Shown one piece after another: positions 32,401 to 44,323 of a stretch of 64,000 bases of DNA. A model generated the notes under the pieces. It ran no database searches, was not told where the DNA came from, and worked only from the letters and a program-made list of their open reading frames with translations. Numbering within the stretch: position 1 is the first letter of the stretch; each line of letters opens with the position of its first letter. A program made the translations under genes and the position numbers. Source of the DNA: Rhizophagus irregularis (Eukaryota; Glomeromycota; Glomeromycetes; Glomerales; Glomeraceae); the NCBI RefSeq assembly GCF_026210795.1, contig NC_089456.1, positions 2,110,501 to 2,174,500 on the forward strand. The letters are read 5' to 3'.

Positions 32401-32766
32401 TCCAGATAGTTGTTGTGCTTTGGCTTTATCATAGAGTAGTATTTTATCTCCAATTCCAAAGGTGTGTTCTTTGATTATTTTTCTGTCATGATACTCTTTT
32501 TGTTTTGTTTGAGATTTCAGTATTTGTTCTTTGGCTTCATGTCGGATTTTTGGTAGTTCTTCTAATAATCCAACTATTCTATTACTTAGGTTAATTTCTT
32601 TGATATTTTCATCCATTATTGTCCGTACATTTCTTCCGTATGTTAAATAAAATGGTTGAATTCTTGTTGAACTATGCTTTTTATTTCGGTAAGCAAATAA
32701 TATGGGTGCTATCCTTTGATCCCAATCATCTTTGGTTGATAATTTTGCTAATGCTTGGCCTAATGT
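32401..32766 (-). pseudogene. Ty3 integrase, segment after the in-frame stop
   Basis: Frame continues directly after the TGA at 32767-32769 with TLGQALAKLSTKDDW, FAYRNKKHSSTR and FGIGDKILLY, the normal integrase region after the catalytic glutamate, then runs into the Polinton end at 32400. The remaining tail is at 2302-2147. Confidence 0.8.
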
Positions 32767-34032
32767 TCAGTTGAATCTTTCAACAAGTCCGTTTGTCTCT
32801 GGATGATAACTTGTAGAAAAATTCCATTTAATTTTGAATTTTTCCATTAATTCTTTAATCATTTCATTATTGAAATGACTTCCTCTATCACTCAATATTT
32901 TCATTGGGCATCCATGTCTACAAATGATGTCTTCATAAATAAATTTTGATACTTCTTTAGCAGTTGCTTCTTTTACTGCTTTGGCTTCTGGCCATTTTGT
33001 AAAATAATCCATTGCTACTATGATGTATTTATTACCATTTGTTGTTGTGTTCAATGGTCCAACAAAGTCAATCCCGATTTGATACCATGGTTCTACTACT
33101 TTAATTGGGTGTAATTCATTTTTCCCTTGTGGTTTTCCTCTTCTTTGACATTCGTCACATGTCCTTACATATCTTTCAACATCATTCAGCATATTTTCCC
33201 AATAATATTTATCTTTTAAATTATCATAAGTACTTTTGATTCCCATATGTGCCGATAATTCATGACTGTGAGCTAAATATAGTGCTCCCATCTTTTCAAA
33301 GTCTTCTATTATTCTGATGCTTTTACCATTTTTCTCAATATACTTTTTACCATCAGTTACTCTGATGTTATCCTTAATCTCAACATTTTTAACCTCTATT
33401 GGTGGTTTATCTCCATCTAATTCTATTATTTTATTATATACTCTTTCCCAATCTGTGTCATTATTTGATATTTTAATATTAGCATATTTTTCTCCTTCGT
33501 AAATATCTTGACATTCTTTAAATGATTTCACCATCTCCATATATCTTTCTTCATCTAATAATGGGTATGATGTTTTATGTCCTTGATCCTTTTTCGAATA
33601 TTCTCTACCTTTGTAATTTTCCCAACATTTTTCATTTTCTAAAAATATCACTATTGATTCATCAATTATCCTTTTGTTCCTAAATACCTCCTTTTCTAAT
33701 AGGTGGTTCTCATATCTTGTTATGTATCCTCTGTCGAATGATGGTGTTTGTTGATAAAAGTACTCACTATAGGGACTTTTATCTAATATTAACCAATCCT
33801 CATTATCATGTTCTTCCATTCTCCTGTTGATTTGTTCGACAACTTCCTTCCTGAATTCCCATTCTATACCTTTCTTTGGTATTTTATACTTATCATTGTC
33901 CTCTCTTCTCCTTTTAAAGGTGTTAAACCTCACACTTTGTCCTACTTTTTCAAATTCTTTTATAAGTTTATTTACAATGAATGTTTTTCCAGTACCATCA
34001 ACTCCACATATGATTATTATTTTAGGTCCCAT
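32767..34032 (-). CDS. P-loop nucleotide-kinase-like domain fused to Ty3 integrase
   Basis: 421 codons. Residues 1-~205 look like a thymidylate-kinase-type P-loop enzyme: GVDGTGKT at 10-17, LILDKSPYSEYFYQQ at 81-95 (DR/DxSPYSE-like motif), and a lid-like KGREYSKKDQG at 141-151. Residues ~250-298 form an H2C2 zinc domain (HSHELSAH..CDEC). The rve domain follows with D322 (IDFVGP), D382 (SDRGSHF) and E418 (VERF), D,D-35-E spacing. A TGA comes right after FN421; the canonical next residue is arginine, so CGA to TGA is likely. A kinase here is unusual for Ty3; lentiviral dUTPase occupies the same slot between RNase H and integrase. Confidence 0.78.
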   Translation of the reverse strand: MGPKIIIICGVDGTGKTFIVNKLIKEFEKVGQSVRFNTFKRRREDNDKYKIPKKGIEWEFRKEVVEQINRRMEEHDNEDWLILDKSPYSEYFYQQTPSFDRGYITRYENHLLEKEVFRNKRIIDESIVIFLENEKCWENYKGREYSKKDQGHKTSYPLLDEERYMEMVKSFKECQDIYEGEKYANIKISNNDTDWERVYNKIIELDGDKPPIEVKNVEIKDNIRVTDGKKYIEKNGKSIRIIEDFEKMGALYLAHSHELSAHMGIKSTYDNLKDKYYWENMLNDVERYVRTCDECQRRGKPQGKNELHPIKVVEPWYQIGIDFVGPLNTTTNGNKYIIVAMDYFTKWPEAKAVKEATAKEVSKFIYEDIICRHGCPMKILSDRGSHFNNEMIKELMEKFKIKWNFSTSYHPETNGLVERFN

Positions 34033-34261
34033 TTTTACATAATTCTGATAATTTTAGCTTGTTTACTTTACTTAATATCACCTCTATTTGTAATATTTCC
34101 TCTTGAGTTTCCAATATTAATGGTCTTTCTTCACTATCTTCAAAATTTTTGGCTTTGAATTTATAGTTATAATTTATCCTGTTTAATTCCTTTGTTATAC
34201 CTTCTAAATTTTCGATTATATCCTTTATTTTATGATTTGTGTTTCTTACCACTTGTTCCAT
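34022..34261 (-). CDS. 79-aa spacer ORF between RNase H and kinase
   Basis: Helical, charged protein (IKDIIENLEGITKELNRI) ending in an overlap of 11 bases with the kinase-integrase start. It may be the linker of a once-continuous Pol in which frames have drifted, or a separate small protein. No family recognised. Confidence 0.35.
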   Translation of the reverse strand: MEQVVRNTNHKIKDIIENLEGITKELNRINYNYKFKAKNFEDSEERPLILETQEEILQIEVILSKVNKLKLSELCKNGT

Positions 34262-34297
34262 TTTTATTTTTGAAAAGTAACTCTTTTACCCATCTAT

Positions 34298-35755
34298 TTA
34301 TATTATTCTTGATAAGGCATCTGCATTTTTATTTTCTTTTCCTGGTCTATGGGTTATTTCAAAATCATACTGTTCCAATTCCATGACCCATCTTGATCTC
34401 TTTCCTTTTGGTACTTTTGCAGTCATTAATCCCTTCAAAGCTGCATGGTCTGTTACTACCTCAAATTTTCTATTGATCAAGTATTTATGGAAATGTTGTA
34501 TTCCCCATACAATTGCATAACATTCTTGTTCGGTTATTGGCCATCTTTGTTCTGTCCTGTTTAAACTTTTACTGGCATATTCTATTACGTATTCTTGACC
34601 TTTATCATCTTTTTGAGCTAACACTGCCCCTAATCCTATTCCTGAAGCATCTGTAATTAATATAAATTTCCTTAACCAATCTGGTTGTCTTAACACCGGT
34701 TCTTCGGTTAATTTCCTTTTTAATATTTCTAATGCTTCATGTTGTTTGATGCCCCATTCAAACTTTTCATCTTTTCTCAATAAAGATGTTATTGGTTTTA
34801 CTATTTTTGAAAAATCTTTAATAAATTTTCTATAATACGTACATAACCCCAATATTGACCTTACACCTTTTATATTTATAGGTGCTGTTAATTTTTGTAT
34901 CTTTTCAACCTTTCCTGGACTTGGTTTTAATCCATTTTTACCAACTACATGTCCTAAAAATTCTATTTCTGTTTTTCCAAATATACATTTCTTTAACTTT
35001 AGTATTAAACTGGCTTCCTTTAATTTTTCTAACACTAACTTTATGTGTTTTAGGTGGTCTTCAAAATTTTCCAAATATATCATTATATCATCAATGTATA
35101 CTATCACAAATTCATTTAGGTACTCCTTTAATACTTTATCCATTAACCTTTGAAAACTTTTGTTAACCCAAATGGCATGACATTATATTCATATAATCCT
35201 GCTGAGCATATGAATGCTGTTTTCTCAATATCTTCCTCAGCCATTTCTATCTGATTAAACCCTGATGCTAAATCTAGACTGGTAAACCATTTTCCTGAAC
35301 TTATCCTTTCTAGTTGTTCATCAATCCTCGGTAATGGATATGCATCTGTTATTGTAACTTTATTTAATTTTCTATAGTCGATGCAAAATCTATAATTTCC
35401 CGACTTTTTCCCTGCTAAAGTCACTGGTGAAGACCATGGACTTCTAGATTCTCTAATTTTTCCAAATTTTAACATCTCGTCAACCTCTTTTCTGATGAAT
35501 TTACCTTTTTCATCATTTTCTTTGTACCTCTTTTGGGCTATTGGTTCAGTACCCCCTTTTAATCTGATTTCATGTTTTACTAGGTTTGTCCTATTATATT
35601 TTTCACCATCGTACTCAAATATATCCTTATATTTTTCTACTAATACCTTTAATTTACCTTTTTGTTCATTGGTTATGTCCCCTACTTTAAATTTTTCAGT
35701 AAATTTTTCATGGTCACTTTTGTGCTTCTTTATCGTCTCTTCAGTATCATTCTGA
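34298..35755 (-). pseudogene. Ty3 reverse transcriptase and RNase H, frameshifted
   Basis: The open frame begins near 35755 without an ATG, overlapping the protease end. RT motifs: FCIDYRKLNKVT, YPLPRIDE, FTSLDLASGFNQI, MPFGLT. A short deletion with frameshift near 35150 removes the NAPATF part, after which the other frame runs on with the YIDDI catalytic motif, FLGHVVGKNGL, and RNase H (FILITDASGIGLGAVL, LNRTEQRWPITEQE, TDHAALKG, NADALSR). The break lies between two essential RT motifs, so no active enzyme is made from this copy. Confidence 0.88.
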
Positions 35756-35762
35756 CCAAGAC

Positions 35763-36290
35763 TTATACTTTAAAATTTTCATCTTCCTGACCTTCATGGT
35801 CATCTTCATATATGTTATACAATTCATCCTGGTATAATTCTTCTAATATTTCCTCTTCATCAAATGTTTCTTCAAACCCTTTAATGGTCCTTTGTGTGTA
35901 TTTTACTGGTATATCCATAGTTTCATCATTCATTCTAATTATTATTGTTTTATCTGTGTAATCTATATTTGCTTTGAACATATCTAATACTCCATTTCCT
36001 AACACAATTTCGTTTTTTCCTGAATCAATTACTTCAACCTTAATGGGTATTTCCTTATCCCCAAATTGTATGTATATTGTCGTGGTACCCCTAGATGCTA
36101 ATTTATCCTCATTTATCATCACACATCTTACTGTACTTGGTTCCTCAATTTTTAGGTCCATTTCATCCATTATCTGACTAGTTATTACATTTACTGCTGC
36201 TCCTGTATCAAACATTACGTCCTTTAATTCTTGGTTTATTATTAATTTACCCCTTAATGCAGTTAAGTGTTCTGCTTCAATGTTGTTCAT
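35763..36290 (-). CDS. Ty3 retropepsin
   Basis: 175 aa. DVMFDTGAAVNVIT holds the catalytic aspartate with a canonical DTGA, followed by IPIKVEVIDSGKNEIVLGNGVLD and an acidic C-terminus. Same frame as gag, separated only by the TGA before position 36303 and a few codons. Confidence 0.85.
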   Translation of the reverse strand: MNNIEAEHLTALRGKLIINQELKDVMFDTGAAVNVITSQIMDEMDLKIEEPSTVRCVMINEDKLASRGTTTIYIQFGDKEIPIKVEVIDSGKNEIVLGNGVLDMFKANIDYTDKTIIIRMNDETMDIPVKYTQRTIKGFEETFDEEEILEELYQDELYNIYEDDHEGQEDENFKV

Positions 36291-36302
36291 TGATTCTTGT
36301 AG

Positions 36303-39081
36303 TCAATCTGTTTGTGGATACCTTCTCATTCCTTCATGATATATTTTTCTTTGCTCTGGACTTATGTTTATAATTTGTGAAAAGGTTGCATTTGCTCTGG
36401 TATTTTTCAGATCCTCTATTACGTTATATTCTGGTGTGTTCCTCTGAAATGCGCTTGTCCTATGGATACCTTCAACACGTTCATTTTTACATTGTTTTGC
36501 ATAGTGACCTCTTTGTCCACAATTTCCACATGTATTATTATTTCTCCTTGCTTCTTGTGCTTTCCTCAGACTTTCATCAGTGAATCCTCTTTTTGGTAAT
36601 GCTGCTGCCCTTTCCTCTTGGCTTGCATATTTATTATTCCTTCTTCGTGTTTGTTCTTGGTCAATTTCCATATCTATATCTCGATTACTTGACCTATTTT
36701 TTATGTTACTTCTCGTTTGTCTTTCACCAATATAAAAATCTTGATCAACATGGTTAAATGTTACATCATTATCTTGATAATACGGGTCGTCATAACTATA
36801 TCCTTGATCATAATTATCCTGATAATCCTGACTATCATAATCATATTGGTCATATTGGTCATTATAATTATCATATTCCACTACATTGAATCCTCGATTA
36901 TTGTTTTGGTGGTTTGGTGGTCTGTTATAGTTATTTGGTCTTCCATTATAGTTATTTGATCTTCTATTATAATTTTGATTATTTGGTCTTCCATAGTTTC
37001 TTTGACCATTATTTACCCTACATTCATTTGCATAATGTCCTGGTTGTTTACAATTATAACATGCTCGAGGTGGTGGTCCTTGTCTATTATTATTGTTTGG
37101 TGGTCTCTTTTGCCCTCCGAGTTGATTTACTAATTTTACCTCTAATTTTTTAAACATGTCGGCAAGGTCATCCTCATAATTTTTCTCCAATGGTTTTTCA
37201 AATATATTCTTTGGCTTGTCATCTTGTATATTGATTCCTTTTCTTTGGGTATTAATTGGTATATTAAGTGTTTTTCTCATTAATTCATTAGTAGCTTCCT
37301 CTTCTCTCCTTGCTGTATTTACTGCATCATTTAAATTTGCTGGGTTTTGTCTCCTGACTTGGTACCCCAATACTGGCGTTAACTTTTCAATATAATTGTC
37401 TACTTGTAGTTCATCATCTAATGCATGGCCTCTAGTTGCTATCCTTAATATTTGTCTGAACCTTGTCGTATATGCTTCAACATTTTCATTTACTCCTTGT
37501 GTTATTTTCCTTAATTCTAACATTTTCCTTTTTCTAACATCCTCTCTAGTAAATCTTTGTTTAACTCTATGTTTCAAATCATTATCATCATCATTGTCTG
37601 CCCAATTTACTAAATGTCCATTATTTGCTTCCTTCCTTTCATTATACCATTGTGCTGCCGCACCTTTCAAACAAGTGGCTGCCATTGCCGCTTGTCTTAC
37701 TCCATTTGCTCCTGCTGCTTTTCCTATGGCAGTAAATGCTGTTTCGAATTGTCTTACCCAATCATTAACATCTTCTTCTTCTTTTCCATAAAAGTGTGGC
37801 AAACTAATTATTCCTCCAGCTGCGTTTCCTGCATCCTCAATTGCGTTTGCTAATGGATTGGCTGCGACTAATCCAGCCCAATTATTTCCTACATCATGTC
37901 CGAATGTTGCTGCTAAAACTGCCCTAAGATCTTCCCTAACTTCGGCTCTAGTTGCTCCCATAATTATTGGTGCTATTGGTACTATCGGTGGTATTGGTGG
38001 TATTAAAGGTGCTTCAAATAAATTTTCTATATTATAATCAGATATTTCGCTTTTATTTTCAGAATTTAATTCTGAACTTTCACTTGAGTCAAAACCAGGT
38101 CTATTTATAATGTTTTCTTCATAAGGTTCTTCAAAATTTTCATTGCTATCGGTATCATTTGGATTTAAAATTTCTCCATCTTTTCCAGATCCATCTGATT
38201 CTTTTTCAGACCCATCCGATTCTTCATCATCAGATTTATTTCCACTACTTTCACTATCCTCAATTCCAGCTTGCTGTTTCAGGAATTTATCCAGTATCCG
38301 TTTCAAATTTTTCTCCAAATCATTTTTATTTTCCTGGAATACTTCAATAAATTCTTGATCCAGTATTTCTCCATCAGAGTATCCCATACTGATTAACCTC
38401 AATAACTCTCCATTAGTTATTTCTATTTTATTATCATCACATATTTGTTTCAATCTTTCGACCCTAGTATCAATTTCATTTTCATCATTTTCACAATCCC
38501 TACACTTGGTTTTTCCTTCGTCGAATTTATTGTTTATCCATCTTATTCCACATTCATCACAAAATGTGGTATTTTCATTTATCCATTCATATAATTTTAT
38601 CCTTAATTCTTTGTCATTCGTATCAATTTCCTGGAGATATTTTTCCATAAATTCCGTTGTTAATATTATACTATTGCTTATCCTGAATTCTCTTATTCTC
38701 TCTATTTCTGACACATTTAATTCGTATCCTAGTTTTTCTAAGTCATCCTTTAATTTTAATAATTCTTTTTGTTCACAATTTTTACATTGTCCAATGTCTG
38801 CTATCATATCAGGTAACTTTCTATTTCTACAATTTCCACATATTAATGTTTCTTTTGTTAACCATTCATTTATTTCATCTTTTAATTTTTCATCACTTAG
38901 TCCCATTAATTCGAAAAATGTACCTAAAAAGTCTTCTGTTAATATCAATTCTATCCTTATTTTTAGGTCCCACATTCTTTGTATATCTTTGTCAGTGAAC
39001 CTTCCACCCATTTCTTCAATTTTTCTTTTTAATAATTCCACTGTCCATTCGACATTGTCCTCTATTCTTATTTCATAATGT
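36303..39081 (-). CDS. Ty3 Gag, second part
   Basis: Continues the frame of 43366-42546 past the hAT insertion; together 1199 codons, very long for a Ty3 Gag. It opens with three Cys-rich ribbons (CGNCRNRK..CKNCE, CDECGIRW..CRDCE), then an acidic linker, then the Retrotrans_gag domain (FYGKEEEDVNDWVRQFETAF, CLKGAAAQWYNE, RKMLELRKITQGVNENVEAYTTRF). Two CCHC knuckles follow (CYNCKQPGHYANEC and CGNCGQRGHYAKQC) with an N/Y/Q-rich region. It ends GAT-TGA-CTA, a context known to favour stop-codon readthrough, and protease continues in the same frame. Confidence 0.86.
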
Positions 39082-39089
39082 ATACTACC

Positions 39090-42000
39090 TAGTGTTTCGA
39101 TCCGTGACCGGGTCCAACCGGTTGGACCCGGATAATTTATTTTTTTCGGATATCCGGATAAACGCGGTTTTTATCCGGATAATTATCCGGATAAAAATAT
39201 CCGGGTCAGATCCGGTATCCGGATAAAAAATATAAAAAAAAAATTTTTTAATATTAAATATCTTAAATAATAGTTCTTTTAATTTTCATTTTTATTTCAA
39301 AGTATATGATAGAATAATTTAATAATTAAAAACATGTAAATATTCTTATAATAAAATTCTTTATTTAATAAAATAAAATTCAATACATTTAATAAAAAAT
39401 ATTTAATAGAATAAAATTCAATACATTTAATAAAAATAATAATGAAAAATGTAATATCATTCATCTAATAATTCTTCCAATTCGTGTTCATCTTCCACAT
39501 AATCATTATTTTCCACATCCAAATCTGGTGGAAATATATTAATATGATCCATAGTTTTCATGTTACGTTTTAAAAATACCATTTTACCTAATAAAGCAGG
39601 ATCCAATAAGCTTCTTTTTGCTGTAATGTGGTTTCCTGCATCTGAGAAAAGTCGTTCAGAAGCTACAGAAGTAGCAGGAATTCCTAAATATTTTCGTGCA
39701 ATAATAGAAAGAACTGGAAAAATTTCCTGTTTTGATTTCCACCAATCTAATGGGTTTTTATTTTCCCTAGCAACTGGTAAAAGAAAATAAGTAGTAATTT
39801 CATCAGCTATTGCTGATGATGAAGTAGAACTTTCTTTTGTTTGAAACACTTTTTTTACTTTTTGTTGACGTCTTTCTTGATGCTCATGTAAAGATCTCAT
39901 GCTAGGAGTTGAACTTGTTGAGGTAGTTGAAATTGTTGAAATTGTGGGTGATGGTGGAGTACTAGTTTGTTGCTGCATTTCTCTCTTTAATTGATCATAT
40001 TGTATTTGTAAACTTGAATGAATTTTTACTTTTGTTTCTTCATCAGTTATAAAATTAAGATCTTTATACCTTGGATCCAAAAGTGCTGCCATAATGCCAA
40101 ACTCATCTGGCATTGCCCAATAATGTTTCAAACCTAAATAAATTTTATTTTTTACATTTTTTAATACTTCTGAAATATTACTATAATCTACTTCAATTTG
40201 TGAACTTTCTTCTTCTACTATATCAGAATTAATAGTATTATCATCAGAATCTTCTAATACTTCATATGAATTATCAGATGGTTTTAAAGAATTTGTGAGA
40301 TCTGTAATAATAGGAAACATTTGACTTAATGTAACATAAGTATTTCCAGAAAAATCTCGTGTAGCTTTCTCAAATGGTGCCAAAATGTTACATAATTCAT
40401 CTAATAACTCCCATTCATTATCTTTTATCATAATTTTTTTTAATCTAATTCCATCAGTTTTTTCTTCAGATATAAGAGAACAAGACAAGTTTACACTAAG
40501 TTGAAGCACAGCATATTGAAGAAAAATCAGCCGATCCCATGCCAAATATGAAGAGTTCCACCTTAAGTAATTAAACAACAATAATTATATAAATTAGGAT
40601 AAAATTTATTAAATAATTAAATTGAATTAAATATTTACCTAGTAGATATATCTTGTATTAAATGTAATGGTTCTTCATAACCAATCTCTTTTTGCACTTT
40701 AATCAATCGTTCAATTTGTTTTTGAGTAGAAAAAAAATTTATTAGTTGTTTTGTACGTGATACCAAATTTTCTACAACTTTTAATCCTTTACTAATTGCC
40801 AGCTGCAAAGTATGAGCAGCACATGAGAGTCTTTTAATTGGTGTTAAATCTCGAATAGCAGCTACTACATTTGCTCCATTGTCTGTTGTTATTGATACAA
40901 CAAGATTTTCAATTTCCCACTTTTGCATAGCATTTTTAATACCTTCAGTAATTGCTTTTGCAGTATGTGGTGTTGGAAAATAGGATATTTCAAGCAAAAC
41001 ATCCATTATTTCAAAATTTTTATTGATCCAAGTTGCTGTTAAGCCTAAATATCCATGTTTTGAACGAGAAGACCACAAATCAGTAGTTAAAGATATTGAT
41101 TGAGAAGTTTTTAAAAGCAGTTTCAATTTTTCTTTATTATACCCATAACTGCGAGCAATCATCATTCTTAATTTTTTTTCTCCAGGAACTGTAAATTGTG
41201 GATCTATAATATACATATGCTCAATATATGCCTTTTGAGTTATGGTTGATAATGGTTGAGTTGTAAGTAAAATCCACCGTAGTGTTGATAATTCTTTTTC
41301 TTTTTGTCCATTTTTATTGGATGCAGATTGAGTATGCATTGGTGATATAATGCCGCTTTCTAGAGGTGGTATAATTCCATGTTTAACAAGATGGTAACTG
41401 AGATTTCCTGTAGACCCATCATATTTGTAATTTTTTGAGCATTTTTCTCCATCATCTAATAAAAACTGACAATATGCACGTATTTCTCCTTTATCATTTT
41501 GTTTTTTAATAAAATAATCCCATACCCAACTTACTTTTGTTTGTGGTTTAATTATTGCAGCAGTTTGTTTAAAGGGATTTGAATCATTTGGTGCTCGATC
41601 TGTTGATTCTAGTGTAGTATTTGTCATTTTTTGTTTTCCAAGGGCTTTAGATAATTTTGCAGGACGTCCTCTTTTTTGCTTTGCTAGTGGTGTTGGAGTA
41701 ATTTCAACAATTTCATCACTAGAACCTTCATTTTCACTTAAGGTAATAATGTAATCTTGATCATTGTTATTTTCCATAATTTTGTGAATTATTTTAGCTT
41801 TCAATAAAATAAACTTTAATTGAAATTATGAAAAATTCAACAAGGGAATGTACAGTATTTATTAATCTTTATTATGGCTTAGAAGTTAGAACTGAATTAA
41901 CTGTGATTTTATTTGTAAAAGTTTTAATAAACAAATAATAATTGTCATAAATCAATAGGTCTAAATAATAAATTTACCTGATTAATATTGTAAAATTTTA

Positions 42001-42545
42001 CAAAATTTTATTGCTACAAATTTAATAAATTCCATGAAATTAATAATACGAAATTAATTAAACAAATTCCACGAAAATAATTAAACAAATTCCACGAAAA
42101 TAATTAAACAAAGACATAAATGAAGTTAATTACAAAATTAATTAAGAAAATACTATGATATTAAACTAATAAACACTACGAAATTAATTAAGCAAATGCC
42201 ACGAAAATAATTAAATAAAGCCATAAATTTAAGCCACAAAATTAATTAAATAAATTCTACGAAATTATTTAAATAGGTGCCACGAAACTAATTAACAAAG
42301 CCACACATTTAAGCCACAAAATTAATCAAAATGCCACGAATTTAATTAAATCTATGCTATGAATTAAATCTAATATATGCTATAAATTTCTTGATTTACA
42401 AAAAAAAAATTGTATAATTTTTATCCGGATTTCGGTTTCTATCCGGATATATCCGGATTTTTATCCGAACCGGATTATCCGGATAAAAACCGGATAATTT
42501 TTTTAATTTATCCGGATAACGGTTTCTATCCGGATCGAAACACTA
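39090..42545 (-). mobile_element. hAT transposon 2
   Basis: 3456 bp with TIR TAGTGTTTCGATCC and perfect 8-bp duplication ATACTACC (39082-39089, 42546-42553). Subterminal palindromes TATCCGGATA are packed at both ends (39140-39230 and 42420-42530). Carries one transposase gene. It lies within the Ty3 gag gene; removing it and one target copy leaves the gag frame open. Confidence 0.93.
39457..41777 (-). CDS. hAT transposase (BED, one intron)
   Basis: Exons 41777-40639 and 40561-39457 with a 77-bp GT..AG intron; the join gives TRWNSSYLAWDRL, a typical hAT sequence. Start chosen at the first ATG (41777); the frame is open to 41804. BED-type finger WVWDYFIKK..CQFLL..CSKNY..H..H near residues 90-150; first acid in SLTTDLWSS, second in VSITTDNGANV; dimerisation region (PLDWWKSKQEIFPVLSIIARKYLGIP and SVASERLFSDAG) near the C-terminus. 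It appears intact, ~747 aa, with an acidic end. Cut-and-paste enzyme of the surrounding element. Confidence 0.88.
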
Positions 42546-43366
42546 ATACTACCATCACTGTCCTCTAATTCATAACTTTCAGGACTAGCACTTTCTGGGT
42601 CCTCAAGTTCCTTTGTAAATTGTCTGGTGTCAATAAATTTTTGTCTCACTTTTAGTATGTATCTATCCCACATTGGTTTATGCTCCTCTTTTAATTCTTT
42701 AAATGGTACTGGTAATTTCTTGTATCCAATTCCTATCAAAAAATTAAATATTTCATAATCACTTGATTTGGCTATACTTTCCTCCATGTATAGAAATTTT
42801 CTAAATGCTACCATTACTTCTGGTAATATACGACCTACTCTCATATTATTTTCTAATATTGTATCATACCATTCCCAAAATTTTTGAAATCTGTTTTCAA
42901 CATCCCAATCTTCCAAAATATATCCATGTTCCATTATTTCTGGACATCCAATTAACCGGTCAAATACTTCATTTTCTAAATTTCCTTCAATACAATCCCT
43001 TACAATTACTACAATTATTATCCTTAAACCTTTTTCTTTCATTTTTGGTTGTTGTCTGTACCTTATTGATTCAATTATTCTATTTACTATATTCCTACAT
43101 TTTCCTTTATGTATTGTATCCTCCCTTTCTCTATTGTCCATACTTAATAAATTCAATAATTCTTTATGTGTTACATTATTGTACATTAGTATTGTATCCT
43201 CGAATTTAAATAAAGCATCCCAAAATTTCTTGAATGCTGCTGATACTTCTCTTTCTATTGGGTTACATATTTCACATGCTATACATTCCTCTGGTTCTAT
43301 CACTCCTAGGTCATGTTCTTGTTTATGGTTTATATATTCAGCGTTCCAAACATGGTACCATTCCAT
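42546..43366 (-). CDS. Ty3 Gag, N-terminal part
   Basis: Starts at ATG 43366 (MEWYHVWNAEY). It has a CIACEIC cysteine pair and a long helical region (EVSAAFKKFWDALFKFEDTI) that recurs later (RFQKFWEWYDTILENNMRV), suggesting an internal duplication of a ~50-residue helical module. Ends at the hAT target. It has no known Gag homology in this part; it gives this element an unusual ~270-residue leader. Confidence 0.72.
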
Positions 43367-43674
43367 TTTTAATAAAATTCTCTAAAAATTTTCACGTCTT
43401 TTACTTTTTATCCTTCTTTTATATTTTATTTGACCTATACTGGGCTTGCCTTTACCTCATTTGTTCATTACTGAGTATGGTAGTTTACAGGTTTGTACAA
43501 ATAAATTTATATTTTTCCTTAAAATTCCCAACCTGAGGTTGGAGTGTGATTCCATATTTGATTTATCTCTTTCCTGTAATTTTCTCATATTTGTCCAGCA
43601 AATATTATTTTTAATAAATTTTTTTTTTAATCATGATTTTTCTTGGGTACCCTCACACAGAATTGTTTTTGAAA

Positions 43675-43861
43675 GTTCACACAGAACTATTCTCAATTGA
43701 TCACACAGAAAACCTCAATTGAGTTCACACAGAAAAAGCTCACACAGAACTATTCTCAATTGATCACACAGAAAACCTCAATTGAGTTCACACAGAAAAA
43801 GTTCACACAGAACTATTCTCAATTGATCACACAGAAAACCTCAATTGAGTTCACACAGAAT
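43675..43861. repeat. three 63-bp tandem repeats in the Ty3 leader
   Basis: Units contain TTCACACAGAAC, CTCAATTGATCACACAG and CCTCAATTGAGTTCACAC. CAATTGA and its inverted partner recur within each unit, so the transcript could fold into repeated stems. The region lies between the PBS and the gag start. Confidence 0.85.
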
Positions 43862-44323
43862 TACCCCACCATCGTATTTATAGTGTCGGCTTTTGGGTAC
43901 ACTTTTTATCCTTAACTTAACCTCAATTATTTATAAAAATTATTTTTAATCCTTAATTCATGGAACTTATTTACAATATTCTATTAAAACCCCTTCTAAC
44001 TTGATTAGCCTCGCATTTCCCTTGATAATCAATTACTACCATACATATTTGGTTCATATGTATGAAAATTATTATAATAATAATTTTTCATTGACTTATC
44101 AGCCGGTGGTCAAGTTAGATCAAAAATTTAATTTTTAACATTATTTCTTCATACATTTATGGTCATACTTACCCAAATTAATACTTTTTACATTGGTAAC
44201 CATTATTTTTACGTATCCTTTAAAATATTTGACTTTATTTTATTAAAATTTGTCATTAATACACCTTAAATTCTTTTTTAACCAAGACTTAGAACTTTTA
44301 ATTTTATAATTCCTTAACTTCGT

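Noticed and set aside
35755-35775. -1 slippery site between Ty3 protease and RT
   Set aside because: A slip at AAATTTT would enter a TAA at once, so it cannot produce the RT fusion in this copy.
36377-38358. Several plus-strand ORFs
   Set aside because: Shadows of the minus-strand gag gene; composition is that of antisense AT-rich code.
43697-43915. 72-aa repeat ORF
   Set aside because: Simple translation of the 63-bp tandem repeats in the Ty3 leader.
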